The translations under genes were made by a program, and so were the position numbers. Below, piece by piece: positions 28,036 through 37,800 of a DNA stretch of 64,000 bases. The stretch spans positions 62,001-126,000 of the forward strand of contig JAPZRU010000017.1 of assembly GCA_027531255.1 (NCBI GenBank), in the 5' to 3' direction. The stretch is from Steroidobacteraceae bacterium. GTDB taxonomy: Bacteria; Pseudomonadota; Gammaproteobacteria; Steroidobacterales; Steroidobacteraceae. The first letter of the stretch is position 1. Each line of letters starts with the position of its first letter. Below the pieces are notes generated by a model. It saw only the letters and a list, made by a program, of their open reading frames with translations. It was not told the origin of the DNA and did not search any database.

Positions 28036-28782
28036 ATGAGCACGCCGTTTCCCCCGCTCGCGTACGAGCCGAGCTACCGCCGGGTCGCGGCCGCGATCGC
28101 GGCCCGGATCCACGCGCGCGCCCTCAGGGACGGCGAGCCGCTGCCGCCGGAAACGGAGCTCGCGAGCCAGTTCGCGGTGAACCGTTCGACGATCCGCGAG
28201 GCGCTCCGCGAACTCGAGAGCGAGGGACTGGTGGAACGCCGGCGCGGCACGAAGCGGATGGTCGTCACGCGGCCGGGCGCGGGACACGTGGCCGGCCGCG
28301 TCGGGCACGCGCTCGCGCTGCAGGACGTGACGATCCGCGAGGTATGGGAGACGCTGACCATCGTCGAGCCCCCGCTCGCCGAGCTCGCCGCCCGGGCGCG
28401 CCAGGCGCCCGGCCTCGAAGCCGTGCGCGCGGCCGTGGACGCGTTCGAGGCCTCGGGCGCCGACACCGCGCGCGCGGTCGACGAAGTGGGCGCGTTCTTC
28501 CGCGCCGTGGCGTCCGCCGGGGGAAACCGCGTGCTGCGCCTCGCGCAGGAACCGCTGCTGCTGCTGCTGCAGTCGGCGCTGCGCGTGATGATCGACCGCG
28601 TGCCCCAGGCCCGCGCCCGCATCGCCTCCGCCCAGCGACGCATCCTCGCGGCACTGGAGGCCCGCGACGCCGAGACGGCGCGCACCTGGATGCTGAAGCA
28701 CGTGCGCGACTTCCGTCGCGGCTTCGAGGTCGCCGGGATCGACCTTGACACGCGTGTGCCGCACCCGGGCGAGGCACAGTAA
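28036..28782 (+). CDS. GntR-family (FCD-type) transcriptional regulator
   Basis: 248 residues: N-terminal winged helix (about 15-80; [24 protein letters not shown]) and an all-helical FCD-like domain (about 95-225). Typical FCD proteins hold a metal with Asp and three His; here the FH pair position reads AFF and the next His position reads RRI, and only the last KHVRDF His is evident, so the metal site looks lost. It lies between liuA and aacS with 11-base gaps, hence co-transcribed with leucine catabolism. It could repress this operon or sense an acyl-CoA or ketoacid, but its ligand is not known. Confidence 0.85.
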   Translation: MSTPFPPLAYEPSYRRVAAAIAARIHARALRDGEPLPPETELASQFAVNRSTIREALRELESEGLVERRRGTKRMVVTRPGAGHVAGRVGHALALQDVTIREVWETLTIVEPPLAELAARARQAPGLEAVRAAVDAFEASGADTARAVDEVGAFFRAVASAGGNRVLRLAQEPLLLLLQSALRVMIDRVPQARARIASAQRRILAALEARDAETARTWMLKHVRDFRRGFEVAGIDLDTRVPHPGEAQ

Positions 28783-28793
28783 ACTGCCGCGCC

Positions 28794-30776
28794 ATGAGCG
28801 CCCCTCTCTGGACTCCCTCGCCCGCCCGCATCGCGGCGACCCACCTCGCCTGCTTCGCCGAACTCGCCCGCACCCGCGGGGCCCCGCCGGCCACCGGCTC
28901 GCCTGCGGACGACTACCGCGCGCTGTGGGCATGGTCCGTGACGGACCGCGAGGCGTTCTGGTCCGCCGTGTTCGAGTTCGCCGGCGTGATCGCGAGCCGC
29001 CCGCCGGGCGGCCCCGTGCTCGAGCAGGGCGACCGGATGCCCGGCGCCCGCTGGTTCCCGGGCACCGAACTGAACTTCGCCGAGAACCTGCTGGCGCGCC
29101 GCGACACCCATCCCGCGCTCGTGTTCGTCAACGAGCGCGGGGATCGCCGCGAACTCACCTACCTCGACCTGCACGCCCGCGTCGCCCGCGTCGCGGCCGG
29201 CCTGCGCGCGAGCGGCGTCGGGCCCGGCGACGTCGTGGCCGGCTACCTGCCGAACCTGCCCGAGGCCGTGATCGGCATGCTCGCGACGACGAGCCTCGGC
29301 GCCACGTGGACCTCGTGCTCGCCCGACTTCGGTCTCGCCGGCGTGCTCGACCGCTTCGGCCAGGTGCGGCCGAAGGTGCTGTTCACGGCCGACGGCTACT
29401 TCTACGCCGGGAAGACGCTGGATTCGCTCGGTCCCATCACGCGCGTCCTGGAGAAGCTCGATTGCGTCGAGCGCGTCGTCGTCGTGCCGTACGTGACGGC
29501 CGAGCCCGACGTGACGGGCCTCCCGAACGCGGTGCGGCTGCGCGACTTCGAGCGCGACGGCGATCTCCAGTTCGTGCGCCGCCCGTTCGACTCGCCGCTG
29601 TACGTGATGTACTCGTCCGGCACGACCGGCGTGCCGAAGTGCATCGTGCACGGCGCCGGCGGCACCCTGCTGCAGCATCGGAAGGAGCACCTGCTGCACG
29701 TGGACCTGCGCCCCGACGACCGCCTGTTCTTCTTCACCACCTGCGGGTGGATGATGTGGAACTGGCTGGTGTCCGGACTCGCGAGCGGCGCGACGCTCGT
29801 GCTCTACGAGGGCTCGCCATTCCACCCGGGGCCCGGCGTGCTCTGGGAGATGGCGGCGCGCGAGCGCGTGACGATCTTCGGCACGAGCCCGAAGTACCTC
29901 GGCGCGCTCGAGAAGGCGGGCTACCGCCCGAACGCGCAGCACGACCTGTCCCGGCTGCGCACCGTGCTGTGCACCGGGTCGCCGCTCGCCGCCGAGCAGT
30001 TCGACTACGTGTACGAGGCGATCGCCGCGCCGGCCGCGGACGGCACGCGCGACCTGCACCTGGCCTCGATCTCCGGCGGCACCGACATCATCTCCTGCTT
30101 CTGCCTCGGCAGCCCCTGGCTGCCGGTGCGACGCGGCGAGATCCAGGCGCGCGGGCTCGGCATGGCGACCGACGTCTGGGACGACCAGGGCCGGCCCGTG
30201 CGCGGCGAACGCGGCGAACTGGTCTGCACGAAGGCGTTCCCGTCGATGCCGCTCGGCTTCTGGGACGACCCTGACGGCGCGAAGTACCGCGCCGCCTACT
30301 TCGAGCGTTTCGCCAACGTCTGGCACCACGGCGACTACGCCGTGCTGACGGAGCACGACGGGCTCGTGATCCTCGGCCGCTCCGACGCGGTGCTGAACCC
30401 GGGCGGCGTCCGGATCGGCACGGCCGAGATCTACCGGCAGGTCGAGAAGCTGGACGAGGTGCTGGAATCGCTCGCGATCGGGCAGGAATGGGAAGGCGAC
30501 GTCCGCGTCGTGCTGTTCGTGCGGCTGCGGCCGGGCGCGGCACTCGACGCGGCGCTCGAGAAGCGGATCCGCGACACGATCCGTGCGAACACGACGCCGC
30601 GGCACGTACCGGCGAAGATCGTGGCGGTGCCGGACATCCCGCGCACGATCTCGGGCAAGCTGGTCGAACTCGCGGTGCGCAACGTCGTGCACGGGCTCCC
30701 CGTCAGGAACACCGACGCGCTCGCCAATCCGGAGGCGCTCGAGCACTTCCGCGACCGCCCCGAGCTGAGGGCCTGA
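28794..30776 (+). CDS. aacS: Acetoacetyl-CoA synthetase
   Basis: ANL-superfamily ligase of 660 residues that activates acetoacetate with ATP and CoA. Motifs: [14 protein letters not shown] (family-specific N-terminal block), the phosphate-binding [10 protein letters not shown] (about 272-281), [32 protein letters not shown], and the catalytic lysine in ISGKLVE (about 622). Length and the AACS-specific WMMWNW distinguish it from acetyl-CoA synthetase. It sits downstream of liuA and the GntR gene, which makes sense because leucine degradation ends in acetoacetate and acetyl-CoA; the thiolase at 7.4 kb would then split acetoacetyl-CoA. zapE follows with no gap. Confidence 0.93.
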   Translation: MSAPLWTPSPARIAATHLACFAELARTRGAPPATGSPADDYRALWAWSVTDREAFWSAVFEFAGVIASRPPGGPVLEQGDRMPGARWFPGTELNFAENLLARRDTHPALVFVNERGDRRELTYLDLHARVARVAAGLRASGVGPGDVVAGYLPNLPEAVIGMLATTSLGATWTSCSPDFGLAGVLDRFGQVRPKVLFTADGYFYAGKTLDSLGPITRVLEKLDCVERVVVVPYVTAEPDVTGLPNAVRLRDFERDGDLQFVRRPFDSPLYVMYSSGTTGVPKCIVHGAGGTLLQHRKEHLLHVDLRPDDRLFFFTTCGWMMWNWLVSGLASGATLVLYEGSPFHPGPGVLWEMAARERVTIFGTSPKYLGALEKAGYRPNAQHDLSRLRTVLCTGSPLAAEQFDYVYEAIAAPAADGTRDLHLASISGGTDIISCFCLGSPWLPVRRGEIQARGLGMATDVWDDQGRPVRGERGELVCTKAFPSMPLGFWDDPDGAKYRAAYFERFANVWHHGDYAVLTEHDGLVILGRSDAVLNPGGVRIGTAEIYRQVEKLDEVLESLAIGQEWEGDVRVVLFVRLRPGAALDAALEKRIRDTIRANTTPRHVPAKIVAVPDIPRTISGKLVELAVRNVVHGLPVRNTDALANPEALEHFRDRPELRA

Positions 30777-31880
30777 GTGCCGCTCGGGGACCGCTACCGC
30801 CGCGCGCTGGCGGAACACGGCTACGCATCCGACGCGGCGCAGGAAGCGGCGATCGCGGCGCTCGACGACCTGCGGCTCAGGGTTCGCCGGGCCGCGCGCC
30901 GCGAGTCCACCTGGCTCGCGCGCGCGAAGGCGCGCCTCGGCGCGGGCGCCCCGCCGGAGCGCATCCACGGGGTCTATCTCTGGGGCGGCGTCGGGCGCGG
31001 CAAGACCTTCGTGATGGACCTGTTCCACGCGGCGCTCGACGTGCCGGCGCGCCGCAGCCACTTCCATCGCTTCATGCAGGACGTCCACGCACGGTTGCGC
31101 GACCTGCGCGAACTGGAGCTCGAGGACCCGCTCGCGCGCGTCAGCGCGGATCTGGCGCAGGACGCACGCGTGCTGTGCCTCGACGAACTGCACGTGTCCG
31201 ACATCGCGGACGCGATGCTGCTCGCGGGCCTGTTCGAAGGCCTGGTGTCCCGGGGCGTCGCGCTGGTCTTCACGTCCAACGTGCCGCCGTCCGGGCTGTA
31301 CCGCGACGGCCTGCAGCGCGCCCGCTTCCTGCCCGCGATCGCGCTGCTCGAGACCCACACCGACGTGCTGGAGCTCGACGCGGGCACGGACTACCGGCTC
31401 CGCCAACTGGAGCGCGCACCGCTGTACGTGGACAGCACCTCGGCCGACGCGGACGCCGCGCTCGAGCAGCGGCTGTACGCGATCGCGGGCGAGGCCGGCA
31501 CGCCCGGCGGCGACGTCGAGATCGAGCACCGCCGCATCCCGGTCCGCCGCCGCGCCACGGGCGCCGTGTGGTTCGACTTCGCGGCGCTGTGCGAGGGACC
31601 GCGCAGCGCGGCCGACTACATCGAGGTGGCGCGCACCTTTCACACGGTAGTCGTCTCGGGCGTCCCGGTGTTCGGCCCCGGTCGCGACGACCCGGCGCGA
31701 CGCTTCATCGCGCTGGTGGACGAATTCTACGACCGCGGCGTGAAGCTGGTGCTCTCGGCCGCCGCCGAGCCCGAGGCGCTGTATCGCGGCGAGCGGCTCG
31801 CGTTCGAGTTCCGCCGCACCGCGAGCCGGCTGACCGAGATGCAGAGCCACGAGTATCTGGCGCGTCCGCACCGGCCGTGA
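30777..31880 (+). CDS. zapE: Cell division protein ZapE (AFG1-like ATPase)
   Basis: P-loop ATPase of 367 residues of the AFG1/ZapE family, associated in E. coli with the Z ring during constriction and under low oxygen. Visible are YLWGGVGRGKT (Walker A, 70-77), FHRFMQDVH, LCLDELHVSDIADAM (Walker B and following), LVFTSNVPPSGLY (sensor 1) and, near the C terminus, FIALVDEFYDRGVKL. The start is a GTG immediately after the aacS stop. The link with the leu/acetoacetate operon is positional only; the gene is usually near metabolic dehydrogenase genes without a shared pathway. Confidence 0.92.
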   Translation: MPLGDRYRRALAEHGYASDAAQEAAIAALDDLRLRVRRAARRESTWLARAKARLGAGAPPERIHGVYLWGGVGRGKTFVMDLFHAALDVPARRSHFHRFMQDVHARLRDLRELELEDPLARVSADLAQDARVLCLDELHVSDIADAMLLAGLFEGLVSRGVALVFTSNVPPSGLYRDGLQRARFLPAIALLETHTDVLELDAGTDYRLRQLERAPLYVDSTSADADAALEQRLYAIAGEAGTPGGDVEIEHRRIPVRRRATGAVWFDFAALCEGPRSAADYIEVARTFHTVVVSGVPVFGPGRDDPARRFIALVDEFYDRGVKLVLSAAAEPEALYRGERLAFEFRRTASRLTEMQSHEYLARPHRP

Positions 31881-31929
31881 CGTTCCGCTAACATCCCGTC
31901 GACCGCAACACCCGGGACGCGCACCGCCG

Positions 31930-32841
31930 ATGGAGTACGCCGACGACCCCGCCGCCGCCGCCGCGCGCGTGCTGGAGGAGCATCCGGACTACCGAGTACT
32001 GCGCCGGCTGGTGCCGCGCGACGAATTCGGCCCACGGCCGGCGGCTCCGGCCGTGGGCGTCGTCATCGACACCGAGACCACGGGCACGGATCCGCGGCAG
32101 GACCGCATCGTCGAGCTGTCGGTGCTGCGCTTCGAATACTGTCCCGCGACCGGCGTGCCGTCGCGCGTACTCGAGGTCTACTCGTCGCTCGAGGATCCCG
32201 GCCGCCCCATCCCGCCGGAGTCCACGGCGATCCACGGCATCACCGACGAGATGGTGAAGGGCCAGCGGATCGACGACGCGCGCGTCGAGGCACTGCTGTC
32301 GGGCGCGACCCTCGTGATCGCGCACAACGCCGCGTTCGACCGGCCGTTCCTCGAAGCGCGACTGCCTGCCTTCGCGGCGAAGCCGTGGGCCTGCTCGCAC
32401 GTGCAGGTGCCGTGGTCCGAGGAGGGCCTCGCGGGCTCGAAGCTCGAGTACCTCGGGCTGCACTGCGGTTTCTTCTACGACGCCCACCGCAGCGAGTCGG
32501 ACTGCCGCGCGCTGCTCGAAGTGCTGCGGACGCCCCTGCCGAAGAGCAGGCGCACGCCGCTGCTCGTGCTGCTCGAGCAGTCCAGGGTGCCGGGACTGGA
32601 ACTGTGGGCGACCGGCTCGCCGTTCGAGTCCAAGGACACGCTGAAGGCGCGCGGCTACCGGTGGAACCCGGAGAAGCGCTGCTGGTACCGGCGCGTGACC
32701 AGGGAGCAGCTGCCGGACGAATGCGCGTGGCTGAAGAACGCCGTGTACGGCGGGCGTCCCGCGCAGGTCGAGCTCGAGATCCAGGATGCGACGGTGCGCT
32801 TCTCCGGCCGTCCGGGCGCGCGGCGCCAGCGCGTGCTCTGA
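31930..32841 (+). CDS. 3'-5' exonuclease, DnaQ-like (DEDDh), with C-terminal extension
   Basis: 303 residues. The exonuclease domain (about 40-200) has D47 and E49 (DTETTG), the HNAAFD motif near 134-139 and HRSESDCRALLE near 186-197, so all DEDDh metal and catalytic residues are present. An unusual C-terminal region (about 215-290) includes LKARGYRWNPEKRCWYRRV, a small basic-aromatic domain seen attached to some bacterial exonucleases. The protein could be a stand-alone proofreading or RNA/DNA processing nuclease; it lacks the polymerase-binding tail of DNA polymerase III epsilon. It begins 49 bases after zapE and may be read through from the same operon. Confidence 0.85.
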   Translation: MEYADDPAAAAARVLEEHPDYRVLRRLVPRDEFGPRPAAPAVGVVIDTETTGTDPRQDRIVELSVLRFEYCPATGVPSRVLEVYSSLEDPGRPIPPESTAIHGITDEMVKGQRIDDARVEALLSGATLVIAHNAAFDRPFLEARLPAFAAKPWACSHVQVPWSEEGLAGSKLEYLGLHCGFFYDAHRSESDCRALLEVLRTPLPKSRRTPLLVLLEQSRVPGLELWATGSPFESKDTLKARGYRWNPEKRCWYRRVTREQLPDECAWLKNAVYGGRPAQVELEIQDATVRFSGRPGARRQRVL

Positions 32842-33024
32842 CGCCGCCCAGGCACGTCGCCCGGTTGCCTCGCGGCGCCGCACGGACGCGCGTGCCGCAC
32901 CGGCGTCGCGTCGGTCACCGCGATCCACTGCCCGTGCAGCGAGTCGTCGCCGGCGCGCACCACGACCAGATTGCGCGGGTGGCGGGCCCGTCCGTCGGAC
33001 GCGCCTGCCCACCGCCGCTCGGCT

Positions 33025-34125
33025 TCAGATGACGCCCCGGCGTTCCTGGTCGAGTTCGATCGACTCGAACAGCGCCTTGAAGTTGCCTTCGCCGAAGCCT
33101 TCGTTGCCCTTGCGCTGGATGATCTCGAAGAAGATGGGGCCGATCGCGTTCTTCGTGAAGATCTGCAGCAGGATGCCCGACTCCGCGGAGCCGTCGATCA
33201 GGATGCGTCGCTTCTGCAGCTCGGCGAGCGATTCGCGGTGGCCGGTGACACGGGCGTTCACGCCCTCGTAGTACGTGTCCGGCGTGTCCTGGAAGTCCAC
33301 GCCGCGCGCCCGCAGCACGTCCACCGTCCGGTAGATGTCCGCCGTGCTGAGCGCGATGTGCTGGATCCCCTCGCCCCGGTACTCGCGCAGGTACTCCTCG
33401 ATCTGGCTCCTGTCGTCCTGGCTCTCGTTGATCGGGATCCGGATCTTGCCGCACGGGCTCGTCATCGCCCGCGAGAACAGGCCCGTCTTCTTGCCCTCGA
33501 TGTCGAAGTAGCGGATCTCGCGGAAGTTGAACAGCTTCTCGTAGAAGCCCGCCCACACGCTCATGTTGCCGCGGGCGACGTTGTGCGTCAGGTGGTCGAT
33601 CTCGACCAGCCCCGCCCCGGTGTCCGTCTCCGCGCCCGGCACCGCGACGAAGTCCACGTCGTAGATCGTCCGCTCGCCGTAGCGGTCGACCAGGTACACG
33701 AGGCTCCCGCCGATGCCCTCGATGCACGGAATGTTCAGTTCCATCGGTCCGGCCGTGGCCGGGCCCGGCTTCGCGCCCAGCGAGAGCGCGCGCCTGTAGG
33801 CGTACGCCGCGTCCCTGACCCGGAACGCCATCGCGCACGCGCTCGGACCGTGCTCGCGCGCGAAGCGCTGCGCGAAGCCTTCCGGCTCCGCGTTGATGAT
33901 GAAGTTCACGTCGCCCTGGCGGTGCAGCGTGACGTTCTTCGAGCGGTGGCGCGCCACGGCCGGGAAGCCCAGGCGGTCGAACACGCGCCGCAGCAGCTCC
34001 GGGTCCGGCGCCGTGTACTCCACGAACTCGAAGCCGTCCGTGCCCATCGGGTTCTCGAAAGCGACCGGCTGCCGCGCCGGTTGCGCGGCCGCCCGCGGGC
34101 CCGCAGTGTGGTCAGCGACACTCAT
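33025..34125 (-). CDS. hpd: 4-hydroxyphenylpyruvate dioxygenase
   Basis: Non-heme Fe(II) dioxygenase converting 4-hydroxyphenylpyruvate to homogentisate in tyrosine degradation. The 366 residues have two VOC domains; the iron ligands are H178 (IDHLTHNV), H256 (GIQHIALS) and E334 (IFFEIIQRKG), and the C-terminal GFGEGNFKALFESIE gate helix is intact. ATG 34125 is preceded by GGGAG at good spacing on the minus strand and is chosen over 34221. It diverges from a MarR gene, with an operator-like repeat in between. Homogentisate dioxygenase and later steps are not in the window. Confidence 0.96.
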   Translation of the reverse strand: MSVADHTAGPRAAAQPARQPVAFENPMGTDGFEFVEYTAPDPELLRRVFDRLGFPAVARHRSKNVTLHRQGDVNFIINAEPEGFAQRFAREHGPSACAMAFRVRDAAYAYRRALSLGAKPGPATAGPMELNIPCIEGIGGSLVYLVDRYGERTIYDVDFVAVPGAETDTGAGLVEIDHLTHNVARGNMSVWAGFYEKLFNFREIRYFDIEGKKTGLFSRAMTSPCGKIRIPINESQDDRSQIEEYLREYRGEGIQHIALSTADIYRTVDVLRARGVDFQDTPDTYYEGVNARVTGHRESLAELQKRRILIDGSAESGILLQIFTKNAIGPIFFEIIQRKGNEGFGEGNFKALFESIELDQERRGVI

Positions 34126-34175
34126 CTGTACACTCCCGTCCCGGCCGCCCCGGCGCGCTTCGCCGAACGGCCGAT

Positions 34176-34198
34176 TAGTTACAGTTGCAACCATCATA
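34176..34198 (-). promoter_or_regulatory. hpd -10 with overlapping operator-like repeat
   Basis: On the minus strand TATGAT (34193-34198 on the plus strand as ATCATA) is a good -10 about 70 bases before hpd. Next to it lies an imperfect 8-2-8 inverted repeat, TAGTTACA-GT-TGCAACCA (34176-34193, 6 of 8 pairs), containing the palindrome GTTGCAAC (34184-34191). This AT-richer spot lies between hpd and the MarR gene and is the likely MarR binding site. Confidence 0.45.
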
Positions 34199-34245
34199 GC
34201 GCTCCCGCGCCCGCCCTGCACGGCCCGTCAGGAATCACGCCTCCG

Positions 34246-34800
34246 ATGTCGCCTCGCCCCCCGCGCCCGCGCCCCGACCCCGCGCCGCCCCCGACGCGTG
34301 CGCCGCAGCCGGGCCCACCGGCCGGCCCCGACCTGCCGCAGGCGCTGGAGCTCGGCCGGTTCCTGCCCTACCGGCTGTCGGTGCTCGCGAACACGATGAG
34401 CGGCGCGATCGCGACCGCCTACGCCGAGCGCTTCGATCTCTCCATTCCCGAGTGGCGCGTGATGGCCGTGCTCGCGCTGGAACCCGGGCTGTCGGCCGCG
34501 AAGGTCGCGGAGCGCACGGCGATGGACAAGGTCGCCGTCAGCCGCGCGGTCGCTTCGCTGCTGCGCGCCAAGCGCGTCGAGCGCAGCGTGGAGGCGTGCG
34601 ACCGCCGGCGCTCGCAGCTGCAGCTCACGGCGCGCGGCCACGCGGTCTACCGCGAGGTCGTGCCCTTCGCGCTCGCGTACGAAGAGGCCGTGCTGCGCGG
34701 CCTGCCGCCGCGCACGCGCGAGAAGCTCGACGAACTGCTCGAAGAGCTGCTACGGCGAGCCCGGGCCCTCCGGCTCGACCGCCTCGCGCCCAGCAGGTGA
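34246..34800 (+). CDS. MarR-family transcriptional regulator
   Basis: 184 residues with a Pro/Arg-rich N-terminal 30 residues and then a MarR fold: helices, winged helix-turn-helix (GLSAAKVAERTAMDKVAVSRAVASLLRAKRVERS, split across about 84-118), the DRRRSQLQLTARG wing, and C-terminal dimerisation helices. ATG 34246 is the first start giving the full domain. Divergent from hpd, so it most likely controls tyrosine catabolism; MarR proteins of this context usually sense an aromatic intermediate. The glutamate dehydrogenase gene starts 29 bases downstream in the same direction. Confidence 0.87.
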   Translation: MSPRPPRPRPDPAPPPTRAPQPGPPAGPDLPQALELGRFLPYRLSVLANTMSGAIATAYAERFDLSIPEWRVMAVLALEPGLSAAKVAERTAMDKVAVSRAVASLLRAKRVERSVEACDRRRSQLQLTARGHAVYREVVPFALAYEEAVLRGLPPRTREKLDELLEELLRRARALRLDRLAPSR

Positions 34801-34829
34801 CCGGGCACCGTCCCACGGAGAACTCCAGA

Positions 34830-37800
34830 ATGCTCGGCAAGGTCCCCGCGAGCCGACTCCGGCTCATCGAGAAGATCGTCCAGTGCGTACCGGCGAGCGC
34901 GCGCCGTACGCGCGACGCCGGCGTGCCGCCGAAGGACGTCAGCGCGTTCCTGCGCCACTACTTCCGCGGCGTCGGCGACGAGGACCTCGAGGTGCGCGCG
35001 CCCGCCGACCTCGCGGGCGCGGCGCTCGCGCACCTCGCGGGCGGCGCGCGCCGGCGGTCCGGCGCCCCTTGGGTCCGGGTGTTCAACCCCGACCTCGCGA
35101 GCGACGGCTTCGCGTCCGTGCACACGGTGGTGCTGGTCGTCTGCGACGACATGCCGTTCCTCGTCGACTCGCTCGGCATGGCGCTGAACCAGTCCGGCCA
35201 TGCGATCCACCTGATCGTCCACCCCGTGCTCGCGGTGGCGCGCGACGGGCGCGGCCGGCTCAAGCGGCTCGGCGCGGAGCCCGCCGCGGGCACGCGGCTC
35301 GAGTCCTGGCAGCTGTTCGAGATCGACCGCGAGATCGACCCGGCGCGGCTCGCGGAACTCGAGGCGCGGCTGCGCGTCACGCTCGGCGACGTCGGCGTGG
35401 CGGTGGCCGACTGGCAGGAGATGCGCCGGCGCGCGCGCGAACTCGCGGCCGAGCTCGGCACGCGCTCGCTGCCGCTCGCCTCGGCCGACGTGCTCGAGGG
35501 CCGCACGCTGCTCGAGTGGATGGAGAACAATCACTTCACCTTCCTCGGCTATCGGCATGCGAAGCTGCAGCGTGGCCGCGGCACCGACCGCCTGTCGCCC
35601 ACGCCCGGCACGGGCCTCGGCATCCTGCGCGACGGCCACCGGGGCAGGCCCGCGAAGCCGACCGAGCTGACGGGCGCCGTGCGCGAGCACGTGCGCGACC
35701 GCGAACTGCTCGTGATCACGAAAGCGAACAGCCTCTCGACCGTGCACCGCGCGGCGTACCTCGACTACGTCGGCATCAAGACCTTCGACGCCCGCGGCGA
35801 AGTGGACGGCGAGCACCGTTTCCTGGGGCTGTGGACCTCGACCGCCTACAGCCGCAGCCCGCGCGACATCCCGGTGCTGCGGCACAAGGTGCAGAAGGTC
35901 ATCGCGCACTTCGGCCTGAACCCGTCGAGCCACGACGGCAAGGCCGTGCTGCACGTGCTCGAGACCTACCCGCGCGACGAGCTGTTCCAGGCCTCGACGC
36001 AGGACGTCATCCGGATCGTGCGCGGCATCGTCAACGTCTACGACCGCCAGCAGGTGCGCCTGTTCGTGCGCCGCGACGCGTTCCACCGGTTCTGGTCGTG
36101 CCTGCTGTTCGTGCCGCGCGACCGCTACGACACCGAGACGCGCCACCGCATCGAGTCGATCGTCCGCGAGGCCTTCGCCGGGACCGCGATCGATTCGCAG
36201 GTGCAGTTGTCCGAGTCCGTGCTGGCCCGCGTGCACCTCGTGGTGCACGCGTCGCCCGACGCGCCGGTGCCGGACCCGGCGATGCTGGAGAGGCGCATCG
36301 CCGCGGCCGTGCTGACCTGGACCGACGGCCTGCGCACCGCGCTGACCGAGCGTCACGGGGAGGCGGAGGCCCTGCGCCTGCTCGGGCGCCATCGCGACGC
36401 GCTGCCGGCCGCCTACCGCGAGGACACCGCGCCGACCGAGGCGGTGGTCGACCTCGGCGAACTCGAGTCGCTGCTCCGCGAGCCGGGCAGCCTGCACCTG
36501 CGCTTGTACCGCCCGTCCGGCGCGGCCGCGGCGCGCGTCAACCTCAAGCTCTACCGCACGGGCCGCCCGATGGCGATCTCGGACGTCCTGCCGACGCTCG
36601 AGAACCTGGGCCTGCGGCTGATCAGCGAGCGGCCGTACGAACTGAACGGACTCGCCGGCGCGGATTCGGGGTGGATCCAGGACTTCGAGCTGGAGCAGTC
36701 CACGGGCGTCGCGATCGACCTCGACAGCGACGGTCCGCGGCTGCGCGATGCGATCGCCGCGGTCTGGCGCGGGCAGGCCGAGAACGACGGCTTCAACCGG
36801 CTCGTGCTGGCCGCCGACCTGACGTGGCGCGAGGCGACCGTGCTCCGCGCCTACGCGCGCTGGTGCCTGCAGACCGGCATCCCGTTCAGCCAGGGCTACA
36901 TCCAGTCGGTGCTGGCGGCGAACGCGAAGACCGCCGGCCGCCTCGCACGCCTGTTCGTCGCGCAGTTCGATCCCGCGCTGGCGCCGAAGCGGCGCGAGGC
37001 CGAGGCCGCGCGCCTGAAGCGCGCGATCGAGGGCGACCTGGCGCAGGTCGCACGGCTCGACGAGGACCGCATCCTCCGCGCACTCAAGGCCGCGATCGAC
37101 GCGACCCTGCGGACCAACTACTTCCAGCTCGGCCGCACGTCGCCGAGCAAGCCCTATCTTTCGCTGAAGCTGGACCCGGCGCGCATCCCCGGTCTGCCCG
37201 AGCCGCGGCCGGTCTACGAGATCTGGGTGTACTCGCCGCGCGTCGAGGGCGTGCACCTTCGCAAGGGCAAGGTGGCGCGCGGCGGCCTGCGCTGGTCCGA
37301 CCGGTACGAGGACTTCCGCACCGAGATCCTCGGCCTGATGAAGGCGCAGAACGTCAAGAACACGCTGATCGTGCCGGTCGGCGCGAAGGGCGGCTTCGTC
37401 TGCCGCCGGCTGCCGGCCGCCCGCGACGAGGTGCAGCGCGAAGTCGTCGCCTGCTACCAGGACTTCATCCGGGGCCTGCTCGACCTCACGGACAACATCG
37501 TCGACGGCAGGGTCGTGCCGCCGGAACGCACGGTGCGGCGCGACCCCGACGACACCTACCTGGTGGTCGCCGCGGACAAGGGCACCGCCACCTTCTCGGA
37601 CGTCGCGAACGCCATCGCCCGCGAGTACGGCTTCTGGCTCGACGACGCGTTCGCCTCCGGCGGCAGCGCCGGCTACGACCACAAGAAGATGGCGATCACC
37701 GCACGCGGCGCCTGGGAGTGCGTGAAGCGGCACTTCCGCGAGCTCGGCGTCGACACGCAGTCCCAGGAGTTCACGGTCGCCGGCATAGGCGACATGGGCG

